Of a stretch of DNA of 22,129 bases, positions 1-9,332 are shown one piece after another; the stretch's first letter is position 1; the number at the start of each line of letters is the position of its first letter. Both the position numbers and the translations under genes were made by a program. The stretch covers positions 315,455 to 337,583 of the forward strand of contig NW_003123412.1 in the NCBI RefSeq assembly GCF_000003605.2, in the 5' to 3' direction. The notes beneath the pieces were generated by a model. The model did no database searches. It was not told the DNA's origin and was given only the letters and a program-made list of their open reading frames with translations. This DNA is from Saccoglossus kowalevskii (taxonomy: Eukaryota; Hemichordata; Enteropneusta; Harrimaniidae).

Positions 1-775
1 GACGAGTAATCGGACCAACAGCGATGGATAAAGATATCAAACCGAGCATCTGTTCACAGTATTTACGGTCGAAATTAAATTCTTTTCCTTGTCAACTTTA
101 CACTGTGGGAGAGAAAATTCCATCCGCAAGGTGTTAATGACAAAACCCCAACCATTCACCGATTTGAGCGGGCTCCCAGCGAGATTTCTGCTCGTTAACT
201 TTAAGACCAGATTTATGCAAATCAGTTCGTTGAACAATACTAGCTGCTCTAGCAGATGTCAGAAAATCGTGACGAGAAATAACGTCGTCTAAATACACTA
301 TTGACGCGTGTGACATACTACGCCATTGCTTAACCAACGGGCTTAGAAGCTTAGTAAAACAATAACAGGCAGTGCTCAAGCCGAACGGCAACACATTGAA
401 TGTAAAGTACCTGATCTCGCCGTCAAAATTCCAACAAAATACCCAAAACTTGCGATGTTCATGCCAAATATCAACATGGTGATAGCCGGATTCACGAAAA
501 AATAAAAGTTGTTGGAGAACATCTGAGCTAAAATTTTTAGGTCTTCATATCTAAATGAAGGCTTCTGTCTGAGATCGAGAACTAATCTAAGCTTTTTCCC
601 CTCTGCCACTGTCAAAGGGTTTACGCAATAAGGTCGAGAAAGCTCGCGTGAAACACAGCCATTGGCAAGTAATTTATTGATTGCTTGACGAACGAATTGG
701 GGTGCTTCCTGCTGGACAAATTATTTTTACCCACAAACTGCGGGGGATAATTTGAGAAAGGTAAACAGTAACCAA
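1..775 (-). pseudogene. Broken reverse transcriptase of the DIRS-like element
   Basis: RNA-dependent DNA polymerase that would copy the element's transcript. Read on the minus strand from about 740: NNLSSRKHP, then VNPLTVAEGKKLRLVLDLR (about 565-630), then LPFGLSTACYCFTKLL (about 340-394), then YLDDVI with the catalytic DD (codons at 284-295), then SGLKVNEQKSRWEP (about 155-210) and a WGFVIN strand (about 130-150). The pieces lie in different frames: the segment around 400-560 carries the fingers/palm link in a shifted frame, and the segment below 134 needs another shift. YLDD is intact, so the breaks are indels and not loss of the active site. Off-edge sequence is needed to see the thumb, RNase H and recombinase. 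Confidence 0.72.
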
Positions 776-949
776 ATGCAATTAATGAACGTACAAAAAC
801 TGGGCAGGACAAAGAATTTTGCCAGAAAGACAATGAGCTCTTTAGCCGCCCGACCACAGACCGTGACAATATTTGCTCAGAATTGCATGCATTTTTTTGA
901 GAAAAAACAATATTGCCCAAGCCAAGTGTCGCCGAATTAGGATGGGCGG

Positions 950-1321
950 CCTTCCTGGATTCGGACGGTAGACTTTCTGTCAGCAAGCCACAAGCATCTG
1001 TTCTGCAAGTGTCCGAAATCTCCGCACCTTTCTCGAGAGCGTCTTTGGCTTTCTCCACACCATTCTTAGTAGTGGCATCCAGGGCAGTATGCAGACACTC
1101 CATCACCTTCTGCTCATGCTCGAACTGCTGCCGATTACCAGGTTGTGTCGGCCCTTGCACGTTTTGCCGCCGTCTCAAGAGCTTCGCTATTTTCTTCAGA
1201 CAAGTCGCGCTTAAAAACGGTCTTCTACAACGGTGGTAATATTGCTAGTAACATCGTCGAGCAAGTCCTTGATGTTTGGTGGTGTTATCGGTTCACTGAG
1301 GCCTTCCGTCGGTGCGGACAT
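950..1321 (-). pseudogene. ORF1 (gag-like) relic of the DIRS-like element
   Basis: The likely start is the ATG at 1319-1321 (minus), giving MSAPTEGLSEPITPPN and then a short acidic segment. A stop (TAA of GACCGTTTTTAAG) follows at about 1211, and the reading continues in another frame with RDLSEENSEALETAAKRA. A further shift leads to RQQFEHEQKVMECLHTALD and GVEKAKDALEKGAEI (about 1000-1130). The pattern of an aromatic/basic entry, a helix of EHEQKVMECL type and then VEKAKDALEKG resembles the ORF1 helical region seen upstream of the reverse transcriptase in DIRS-like elements. The function is presumed to be nucleoprotein formation. I see no zinc knuckle. The remaining 3' part is scrambled. Confidence 0.5.
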
Positions 1322-1533
1322 CGTGAGTTGTTTGCAACCGAGACTGAATACAATAGAACACTCTTTTTACTATATACCCATGAGCACCTGGTTATTTAGC
1401 CAATAACCAGTCAGAACAGGTGCAATGGCACCTGAATAATTTACATACGAACAAATAGCAATTATCTGATAATCTACGAAACGCAGATAATTTATTATTC
1501 TACTATAAAGGTACAGCCAGTTACGTATGGTTG

Positions 1534-2130
1534 TCAAAGAAACTAAATTTTTCAAAAAACAAGATGAATGCCAGTCGTTCATCTTTGGTCTGATTATAGA
1601 ACAATCTGATAAGAACATGTACATGTATTCCTATATTTATGATGTATGTGTCAAACATGAATGAAAGCATTGGTGATATAGTTATGTCATGGACGTCCAT
1701 GGTTGTATGGTCAAAAAGCAAGATGGCCTCCAGTCGGCGAATCCGATTGTACAGTAAAACAAATTTTCATGGACATACAATGCGTGTACCAGCAAAAACT
1801 GGCAAAGCATGTGTAAGTTACCACATTTTCAGAAAACAAAGTGGCTGCCAGTCGGTCATCTTTGACCCAATCCTGAAACGAATCGACATAGACATGTATC
1901 CTGAGATATATAATGTGTGTACCAAATTTGAACAAAAACTGACAAAGCATGCATAAGATACTACATTTTCAAAAAAACAAATGGCTGCCAGTCAGACATA
2001 TTGGATTGAATCAGTAAACCACTGCATGTACATATGTCCCAGATAAAATACTAGGCACATGCAATGAATGAACAGATTTGGTCCACACGATTCTGAAATA
2101 TGACTCTGGACAGAAGGACGGACCGAGACC
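1534..2130. repeat. Diverged tandem repeat with ATGGCTGCCAGTCGG core
   Basis: Four imperfect copies of one unit can be aligned by the core 'CAAGATGGCTGCCAGTCGG': cores begin near 1563, 1723, 1841 and 1981, so spacing is about 160, 118 and 140 bp. Each core is preceded by a run such as TTTTCAAAAAACA. Two of the units also share flanking text (GCAAAGCATG, then a CACATTTTC or TACATTTTC run, then the core). Downstream, 2100-2130 carries GGACAGAAGGACGGAC, a simple-repeat style often seen at the edge of such elements. Open frames run through on both strands but their products follow the repeat and are not protein-like. The element class is not recognised. Confidence 0.7.
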
Positions 2131-2534
2131 GAATTATGAGTTCTCGTTTCAAACTTTGTTCGAACAGAAACTAATAAACTGGCAGTCCCTGATTGCCCAT
2201 ATCTTGGTATCGTGTGCATTTTAATATGTTTATTGTTTAAGTTAGTTATGAATCATATATCTTACTTCCTTCAACATCACACTGATTCAAGAGAGAAATA
2301 CACTAAAGATGAAGAGTGGTATTGAACATGTGCATCTCGTATTTTAAAGGATTCAACACAACACTCATAAAGGTACCAGCAAAATTGTGCATGTATCACC
2401 TTTATGTGGTATTTAATACATTGTTACTTCCCAATGAAAGCTGGGTTAACTGATTAAAGTAGACAAATTCTAAGCTGTGTAGTAGAACATCAATTAGTAT
2501 GTATATATGATTTTAATACATGTACTATCCTTGC
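2131..2534. other. Non-coding AT-rich stretch, nothing recognised
   Basis: No long open frame, no splice-framed exon and no repeat unit was seen here on either strand. The sequence reads as ordinary AT-rich intergenic or intronic DNA. Confidence 0.5.
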
Positions 2535-2720
2535 ACTTAGAAGGAGGGAGGGTCGCAATTTTTCATGCACCATTCAAGGGGGAGGTCAACAAATTTCATG
2601 CAAATGTTTGTGAAGGGTCATATATTTTTTTGTACGTGACTTTCAAAAACACCGGCCTACCCCTGTACTTTTTGTTAAGTCCCTAAACGCACATTTCAAA
2701 AACGTCAGCTAACTGAATGA
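2535..2720. repeat. Dispersed-repeat candidate with internal GGGAGG(G)TC units
   Basis: Three imperfect sub-units of about 35 bp follow each other: one starting near 2545 (GGGAGGGTCGCAATTTTTCA), one near 2578 (GGGGAGGTCAACAAATTTCA) and one near 2614 (GGGTCATATATTTTTTTG). They lead into ACACCGGCCTACCCCTGTAC and TTTTTGTTAAGTCCCTAAAC. The GC-rich patches stand out from the AT-rich surroundings. I recall similar text as a high-copy repeat in several marine invertebrate genomes, but that is memory and not a search. No coding potential was seen. Confidence 0.5.
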
Positions 2721-2769
2721 ACGGACGGTGACATCAGGATGACTAAGCCTGGTATACAATGGTTGTCCC

Positions 2770-2796
2770 TGGGCGTTGGCCAAACGGCCAAGCCCA
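2770..2796. repeat. GC-rich hairpin
   Basis: TGGGC(G)TTGGCC and GGCCAAGCCCA pair as 11 base pairs with one bulged G and a loop of AAAC. It stands alone in AT-rich DNA next to the dispersed-repeat candidate. It may be the edge or an internal stem of that repeat. A structural RNA role is not supported by anything else here. Confidence 0.5.
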
Positions 2797-3090
2797 GAGA
2801 GCAAACAAGTGAACTCTGGTCCTGTGTGTATATGTTTGAGTCTATATCTATCTCTCTCCATCTGTCTCTTAAGTAGCATGTCTTTTTATAAGGTAAATCA
2901 CGTTATCCAAATTGATACATCACATGACTCAAAACACCTTTTATGATAGGACAGTGATTCATTACACCCGCATAAGTTTCCCGAAAATACATTGAATGAA
3001 AATACAAAAGTGATTTTAGCACCTCCATATTGTGGTGAAATGCTCTACAGGCTGATTTGTCGCAGGTGATAATGTTTTATGTTTTATATT
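2797..3090. other. Possible decayed LTR or plain intergenic DNA
   Basis: No gene is seen. The stretch ends with TTATATTATTACA immediately before a primer-binding-site-like sequence, so it may be the remains of a 5' LTR of the gag element downstream. No matching 3' copy was found by eye in the window, so the LTR idea is inference only. A pyrimidine-rich run sits just inside at about 2845-2870. Confidence 0.25.
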
Positions 3091-3098
3091 ATTACACG

Positions 3099-3113
3099 TG
3101 GTGCCATACACTG
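3099..3113 (+). other. Possible tRNA primer-binding site of a Ty3/gypsy element
   Basis: TGGTGCCATACACTG begins with TGG, as expected for a site complementary to a tRNA CCA end. It follows ATTACA, a plausible LTR end, after two bases. The gag relic starts about 110 bp further on the same strand, which is the right order for an LTR retrotransposon. The match to a particular tRNA was not tested. Confidence 0.25.
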
Positions 3114-3212
3114 TCAGTTGCCCATATACCACATACTTGCAAAAATCGACACGGATATTGTTTTAAAAACCACGCTTGTTGACAGGAATGTGAAGATACG
3201 CTTGATATTGTT

Positions 3213-4140
3213 TCAATACAAGCGTTACCCGTTGGAATCCTGACGACGCCCATGACGGGTGTCCGTACAAGCGATATGACACTTATCACAATGGAAAAGA
3301 TGTATCTATCGTTTTGAAAATGGCCGTGTCGCGTGGAAAATTGAAGACCCAGTACAAAAAAGGCTATGCTTTTAGACAGGGGAGGGATAGACTTGTTTGA
3401 AGTCTCGGAAACACTGACCATGCCAAAAGAACCAGATTATAATAATGTTCATAAATATATTGTGAACGTTTTGGGGGACTATTTCCAACATAAGAGTATG
3501 AGATTTTTCAATTTCGACGAATATTTCATTATGCTCACGAAATCAGTTTGTTACAAGCCTACGCAAACTTGTCAACAATTGTGGGATTAAAGACGTGACA
3601 GCGAAAGAAACCGAAATTAAACATCAAATTATTCACAGAGGAAAGAATTACAGAATTCGCTGACGCGCTTTTCTGGAAGAAATGAATTTCGATAAAATAA
3701 TAGCGTTATCCAGAACCCTTGAAATCTTTGAACATGGCATTGAAAATATACAACATGACTTTGTGAATACCATGTCCCAAGACCAAGACGCTGTGAACCA
3801 TGTGCAACAGAGCGAGCCCATCCAAAAGAATCGCCGTTCTGGTATAAGGTCTGCAAGTTCGCAACGTCGTTGGTTCTACTTTGGTCGCTCTTATCCACAT
3901 GACGGCTGCTGCCCAGCGAAGAGTAAGCAGTGCGATTATAGTCATGAACTCGGACACTTTGCTATTTGTTGTTCCAAGCCCACAAGAACAAAACTGATCG
4001 TAATTTGTTTAAGGTGGACAAACATAATTCAGAAAGTAAGCATCTCTATACAGATCCAAATGTATCAGATAATTCTAGTGATGGAGATCTTAGAGAAAGT
4101 GGATCACTACAATTTGTACACATGTAGGTTTGGGACGTTA
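3213..4140 (+). pseudogene. Gag pseudogene of a Ty3/gypsy (Mag-like) retrotransposon
   Basis: Gag would coat the element RNA. Pieces appear in the family order but in changing frames. Around 3220-3355 is a TRW-type entry (VTRWNPDD) and YKRYDTY; a shift then leads to AMLLDRGGIDLFEV and ETLTMPKEPDYNNV (3360-3450). Around 3595-3730 are DVTAKETEIKHQIIH and MNFDKIIALSRTLEI. At about 3865-3972 is the nucleic-acid-binding end, GRSYPHDGCCPAKSKQC followed by HELGHFAICC. The stop at 3588-3590 and at least two frame changes show it is dead. In the zinc knuckles, both Cys before GRSYPH (now W and F) and the second Cys of the next knuckle (now S) are lost. Protease and polymerase were not found downstream. 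Confidence 0.65.
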
Positions 4141-4149
4141 TAAACGCCC

Positions 4150-6230
4150 TCCTTTTGGTATAAACTCAACAGCAGAAAGGGGAGAGGTGTAGTAATTTAC
4201 ATGTTTATAACAAGTGACGTACTGTACATTTACAATAAAGTCGCTGAATTTGGTGATTGCTGTGTGCGTGTCTATTTCTCTGGTCCTAATACATGAAATA
4301 CATAAATTTTGAAGTGAAAATGGTATTTTCTGCTTGCCAGCCCTTGGCACAGATACTTTCTCCAGAATTTAAATTCTTCATAATTTGCCTTCCAATATCT
4401 CCATCAGTATTCCGCTAAGCAACAGTGACACAGGCCGCTCATGTCAAATTCAGAATTCGATAATGTTATCCGATTCGTTCATTTCCAAGAAGCAATCCTC
4501 TCACGAAAATGTTTCACCAGACCAATATATGTTAGGACCATTTGTGTACAAAATTAGCAGATTTTACCGTGATATATTACTTGAAACTGGTACATCTTGG
4601 CTTGCCGTGTATATTTGTGGGTTGTATAAACCATTCTGATTATGGAGTTGAAGAGGCCGTGGAAGTGGCAAATCATTCATCAATGCATTGTGTTAAATCT
4701 TCGATATATATTCATGTACTTTAAATAATAACTTAGTCATACAATTAGTTAAATGTGTGTTATTAAAATGATCTGTATACGTATTCACACAACTATTCAT
4801 GTTTTACAGTTTGTATTCCAACTTGCACCTCCTATGATAATGGTATGGTTCGACTGACTCATTGTACTAATGACCAATGGGACATTTTGTACATGTACAT
4901 TTAACGAAGACCTGACTTATTAAACTTTGGAGCCCTGACCTAACTCACTACACCGATGACTAATAGGATATTTGTTACTTATTACTAAGACTGACAATTA
5001 TTAATCCACGAAACAATGTATTTGGACAAGTTGGTTTGTTTAAGGCAAATATTTTCCATGGCATCAATGTCTACAGTGTCTGTAATAACGATTTCATGAT
5101 TTTTTAATTTATTAAAACAATTACAATGTGAATTATACTTAGTGGTCAACTATGACAATGGCAACAGTCTCAGGTGATCGCATATATTCAAAAATTGTTA
5201 ACAAATCTAACATGTATATTCTGATTAGCTCATTACTTTGGAAAATGGGAAATATTTGAAATTGCAGTTTAAGAGCAATATTTTGCTTCTGTAATTGAAC
5301 CCATCTAACTGTATGATATTTGACAGTAACTCCGTTGTCACATATTATACAGTGACAAGGTACACACGCACTTTGCTCTGTCAACGTTGCTTAACCCTTA
5401 ATCTTTAATCCTTCAGTATAGGTCATGTAGTTGCACAGATTATGACGTTTTGTAATGACCGTATTCATATATAAATAATTTCAGACTAGAAAAACATATC
5501 AATACCACAGTTGTTTGTGTTGTGTTTATATCCTACAAAATGTTTGTTTGCAATAAATTCAATTTGATTGAAGCTTAAAGTTTTGATTCACGATGTTCAT
5601 TGTCTGTCTATAATAGTGTTTTTATCTTCTTAAGCCACATTGCTTTTTGTACATTACCTTAACCAGTGTATCCCAGTTATTATTGTTGCTATATTTTTTG
5701 TACAAATTTATTGTATTGCCACAACGTCTACGTTTTGTTTGTTTGTTTTTGTTCTGCTCATTAGCGGAGCACTTTACTAGTTTGATGAAGTTTTTCTGTA
5801 TCCTATTATTTTGAATTCTGTTTATATTGAATTGTTTATTAGTATTATATCTATTTTGTTACTTCTACTGTTATGTTAGTGAATTTTACCATGAAACTAA
5901 AAATGTACAATGTCTAATTTTATTCACAAAGCTCAAGTTCTGGGCCTTATATAGTAGCAGATTGTTATTGTCGTGGTCGCTTGAAAACAGGGAGGTATGG
6001 ACAATAATGAAACACGTCAATGTTGATGCCATACTTCCAGTCTTATTTGGATGTATTTTCATTAAAAAGAAAAAAAATGAAGAAAATAAGTCAATGAAAA
6101 TTGTGATTAAAGCCAAAAAATGGCATTCGCAAGACATCATAATATACTAGTAATAAAAAACAGAAAAAAACAATTGGTTCAATTACATTGAAATCCTTAA
6201 ACAAAATTAGTTGAAAAGTTTGAAAAAAAA
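4150..6230. other. Long AT-rich non-coding stretch
   Basis: The open frames here are short, overlap on both strands and have no recognisable motif. Text near 4385-4600 could be a remnant downstream of the gag relic, but no protease or polymerase signature (such as a DTG or DSG in a convincing context) can be defended. A short GTTT-rich run lies at about 5731-5750. I see no gene. Confidence 0.45.
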
Positions 6231-6231
6231 C

Positions 6232-6262
6232 ACAAAAAAAAACATGGCTGCCAGTCGGTTAA
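6232..6262 (+). repeat. Solitary copy of the ATGGCTGCCAGTCGG repeat core
   Basis: An A-rich run is followed by ACATGGCTGCCAGTCGGTT (core at 6244-6260). It matches the core of the units at 1841 and 1981, including the A-rich lead-in. It lies over 4 kb from that array, which shows that the core is dispersed and not only local. Confidence 0.6.
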
Positions 6263-6668
6263 AATGTTGATTTATAGATGAGTTGAAGTGAAGTAAGCCA
6301 TTATCTTTTTTTATTTTGATAAACTGTACCAAAGTCCACAGTACCTTATCTGATTGAGTACTCTTTGACTAACCATTTTCAATTTCCACCATTTCAATCT
6401 GACCACTTTACCGGTATATCTGGATGACATTTCTCGTTATCACAATATATCTTGTCATTTAATACGAATAGTTTGTGGTAATTAATGTCTTCTTAATGTC
6501 TGATTACTTTATAATGCCAATTTCTTGTAATAATTTTCTGTCAAATTTAGTAAATAGTTATTTATTGTTTATTTTTAGCAAATTTGAGAGGTTGATGTAA
6601 TACCTACCTATTATGTCAGTCCGCCCCCTATTGTTTGCGTACGTGAATGCATGTCAGTGCATTTCGTG

Positions 6669-6750
6669 CATGTAATAGTGTGCATGTAATAGCGCCAGCA
6701 ACGGCCAGCCATGTAATAGTGTGCATAGTTCAGCACCAGCAACGGCCAGC
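6669..6750 (+). repeat. Tandem duplication, two 41-bp units
   Basis: Unit one is 6669-6709 and unit two is 6710-6750. Both begin CATGTAATAGTGTGCAT and end CAGCAACGGCCAGC; only a short middle section differs. Upstream text at 6648-6668 repeats shorter pieces (GTGCATTTCGTGCATG), so the array may once have been longer. An open frame crosses it, but no protein family is recognised. Confidence 0.8.
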
Positions 6751-6912
6751 AATTAAACAAATGGAGAAAGCTGCTTGGACAAATCGATACAATATGCAGA
6801 AATGGGTGATGGGCATTCTTAAGTGGAATATCTGATTCTTAATATTGAGATGTGTCATTGCCCCAAACATCTGCCTATTATTACTAAAAACTACGACATA
6901 AGGAAACTATTG

Positions 6913-7440
6913 TTTTTGTGTAAATTAGAACATGTTTGTTATTAGTAGAAAGTTGGCAATATTCAGGAATTTGTAAGCGTATTTTCATGTCGTTTTAAGA
7001 AATGCCTACATTTTGAGTGGCCTACTGATATTTGTTCCTTAGACAAACTGGTTACATATCGGGAATTTAAGGTTACATTGCAGCCGGAAAAATACTTAAA
7101 ATCTGTTGTAATTTATTCCCATAGAGTAGTTCTTGCACGGTTTTGATGTTCTTCTCACTGCCTTCGCATTGAAAGAGATCGTGGTGCAATTGAGAGAGAC
7201 GAACGTATTTGCCCTCTATGTGACATAGATGAAATTGAAAATGAGTTTCACTTTCTCCTTGTTTGCCCATATTACCATGAAATGTGAACATAATACTTAC
7301 CCAATACATTATATAATACCCCGTATTTTGATAAATTTATAGATCTTGTTAGTTCCCAAAATTCTGACATTTTACAACCACTGGCTACATACATCTGTCA
7401 TGCATTGAAACTTAGGAACGAGATATGTGATTTTATTTAA
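6913..7440 (+). pseudogene. LINE ORF2 C-terminal fragment with Cys/His motif
   Basis: The frame with codons starting at 6952, 6955 and so on reads GNIQEFVSVFSCRFKKC, then KVTLQPEKYLKS, LRIERDRGAI, and ERICPLCD followed by ENEFHFLLVCPYY. The C-x2-C ... H-x4-C arrangement is the Cys/His finger typically placed at the end of LINE ORF2. Three internal stops remain in an otherwise continuous frame: TGA at 7144-7146, TGA at 7285-7287 and TAA at 7291-7293. The first two fit CGA to TGA decay. Two further stops lie upstream at about 6943-6948. No reverse transcriptase core is present, so this is a 5'-truncated dead copy. Confidence 0.75.
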
Positions 7441-7530
7441 ATATTCTGTTTTTCGAATATTCTTCTTGTACATGTAAATACTGTTTTGGGCCGATGGCCT
7501 TGAATTTGTAAATAAAGACCAAAAACTACG
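6913..7530 (+). mobile_element. 5'-truncated LINE, C-terminal tail and 3' end
   Basis: A single frame carries the end of a non-LTR retrotransposon ORF2, stopping with TAA at 7438-7440. The 3' end follows: TTTTGGGCCGATGGCCTTGA (about 7483-7502), then AAATAAAGACC. The GGCC-GAT-GGCC mini-stem followed by an AATAAA-like box just past the ORF is a pattern I associate with CR1/L2-type LINE ends in marine invertebrates. The 5' limit is uncertain and no target-site duplication was identified. Confidence 0.7.
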
Positions 7531-7847
7531 ATTACCTACTACTAATTGGAATATTGTTTTGAAGCAAATAGGTTGATCTGACCAATCTGACCGGCTACAC
7601 GGCACGATGTATGTAATTTCCAGGTTGTTGTATTTATTTTTCAATATTTAACTAAAAGTGTGACAAAATTTATAGAGGTGCTAAAAATGTTCCTACTGTC
7701 ACATAGTAACTATCTTGCACATTTCCTTATTTCCAGACAGTACAAGTAACATTTGTTGTAATTAAATGTAAACGTCAGCAGAATTCATATGTCTAAATGT
7801 GACACAGTTTGTACTCGGCTGAGTAAATCATACAGCCAGCGATACCT

Positions 7848-7904
7848 TGTCTACACTTGTACAGTTGGTTATCAGTGTGACAGATTACACTGTACAAGTA
7901 GACA
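7848..7904. repeat. Long hairpin-forming inverted repeat
   Basis: The left arm (7848-7865) and right arm (7889-7904) pair over 16 base pairs: TGTCTAC, then a two-base bulge (AC), then TTGTACAGT, against ACTGTACAAGTAGACA. The loop is 23 nt. Pairing is perfect apart from the bulge, and the arms are not simple AT runs. It could be a short foldback, a relic of a terminal inverted repeat, or chance. It is shorter than usual animal microRNA precursors. An open frame crosses it but is not recognisable. Confidence 0.7.
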
Positions 7905-7909
7905 CTTTT

Positions 7910-8600
7910 ATATGCACGTGGCGATTGCTTACAGTTGTTCAGTCAATCCAAATACCTCAAATACCACTAAAAAACAAATTTTAGCACAATCTACTCTGAT
8001 TCGTCGAATTGAGCAATCGTTGTAATTCTAGAATGTTTTTCTCCGTAAATCAAAATCATCCTGTTTTCAAAGATTACCAAAATCTTATTTTCCGCAACGT
8101 TGTTATTATACCCACTAATATATTTGACTTACAATGATACAGTTTGTTAATGAGCCAGTGCGAAACTGTTCACAAAACACTATAGAAGTGTCATACGAAT
8201 CACTACGAGTAGTGAAAAGCAAATTAAATATACATGCACACATATGACTAATTCGTAATTTGTCTGATACATGAAATATATTCGATAATAATTGTCTTAA
8301 CCTATTTAATGAACATACTCAGACACATATTTGATGGCAATGCATAATCTCAAATTTACTAAAAAATAAAGCACATAAACAAATCGACATAGCCGCTACC
8401 CCATCCTCCCCAAGATATGTACAGTATCATCACTACATTTTGCACATAATGTTAACCACTACTTTCCATTTTGTATACAATAACATTTGAAATATATAAG
8501 CATATGTCTTTTCTTCGTTTTCTTGGTCATATTGTTTGTTTGTCCAAGGAAGTGACGAAGAATAGTATACTGCATGTTCGGCATTTACATCTGCAAGGGA
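7910..8600. other. Non-coding AT-rich stretch
   Basis: No gene, repeat unit or hairpin worth naming was seen in this interval on either strand. Confidence 0.4.
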
Positions 8601-8620
8601 ATAAAGTGCATTATGAAACT

Positions 8621-8765
8621 TTTCAGTTTCTTTCATGGAATTTACATATGAAACGTTGCAGTCGATTTCGATATTACACGTTTCAGTTTCTTTTATTGAA
8701 TTTAGACATGAAACGATATTCATTGAAATCGATATTTCAGTTCCTTTCTTTCAATTTCGTAATTA
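8621..8765 (+). repeat. Tandem repeat of about 54-60 bp, three partial copies
   Basis: TTTCAGTTTC or its variant recurs at 8621, 8681 and 8735, followed by a TTTCATGGAATTTACATATG or TTTTATTGAATTTAGACATG section and then GAAACG. The periods are 60 and 54 bp, both multiples of three, so the open frames on both strands pass through (plus 8471-8989; minus 8433-8723). The plus frame shows FQFL-x3-NL-x-MKR twice and a third FQFL. Neither product resembles a known protein and the composition is plain AT-rich. I treat this as a repeat and not a gene. Confidence 0.6.
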
Positions 8766-8769
8766 CGGA

Positions 8770-9330
8770 TGATGTACTGTGGCGTTACTTACATTTGTGT
8801 AAACATACATATAACATAAGAATCAGTTTTTTCAGCTTATATGACGTCGCTATTGAGCATAAACTTGTGTTTTCTTCATTGAAACCTGAAAATATTAACA
8901 TTTTTGTTTGTATTAGTATAGTTAAATATGAACAACCATACTGGTACATAATGCAACGTTGGTTTTCATTGCATATCAATGTATTCTGAATAAAATTTTC
9001 TTCAGGTAATCAAAAAGAAAATAGTGATTGAAATGAGAGTGATTTCCAATTACGCCCACGTTTTGTCACTGGTGAAATTTTTTTATTGAAATATATTTTC
9101 AAATAGTAAACACTAAAAGTACACATTTCTATTGCCCACAAACTTTAAAACAAATCATTTACTATTCAGCAGGGTAAGACATTCACAGTTGTTTTAATAG
9201 AAAACATGACAGTCGTGTGTAACGTTTAAAGAGCTAAACACTTTAAACCAGAACGTTTCAATAAATGACATCTTACAGGCGTAAACTAGAGAAACGTATT
9301 AACTTAGGCTCTATAGCACTATGGCATTAT
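8770..9330. other. Non-coding AT-rich stretch
   Basis: Nothing recognisable beyond the tail of the open frame that crosses the preceding tandem repeat. Confidence 0.4.
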
Positions 9331-9332
9331 AC

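Larger units (their letters stand above)
1..1321 (-). mobile_element. DIRS/Ngaro-like retrotransposon relic, 5' half, cut by window edge
   Basis: The minus strand reads in order an ORF1-like start (ATG at 1319-1321), a charged helical segment, the entry of a reverse transcriptase and its catalytic core, then runs off position 1. The style of the reverse transcriptase (VNPLTV followed by GKKLRLVLDLR, LPFGLSTA, YLDD, then a WLGF-type strand and the IAVGPITR stretch) is what I know from DIRS-type tyrosine-recombinase retroelements. The RNase H and recombinase parts would lie to the left of the window. Frame changes and stops show it is dead. No terminal repeat was identified. The DIRS assignment is from remembered family style; a Ty3/gypsy element is less likely because of the VNPLTV and IAVGP motifs. 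Confidence 0.72.

Noticed and set aside
1639-1956. 105-codon plus-strand open frame
   Set aside because: It runs through the diverged tandem repeat, with another frame open on the opposite strand; the product only mirrors the repeat.
4385-4639. Possible protease remnant of the gag element (SDTG in a plus-strand frame)
   Set aside because: The DTG occurs without the hydrophobic surroundings of an aspartic protease and without the second half of the fold.
5827-6150. 107-codon plus-strand open frame with an overlapping minus frame of 84 codons
   Set aside because: Both are low-complexity AT-rich readings (runs of Lys, Phe, Ile) without recognisable domains.
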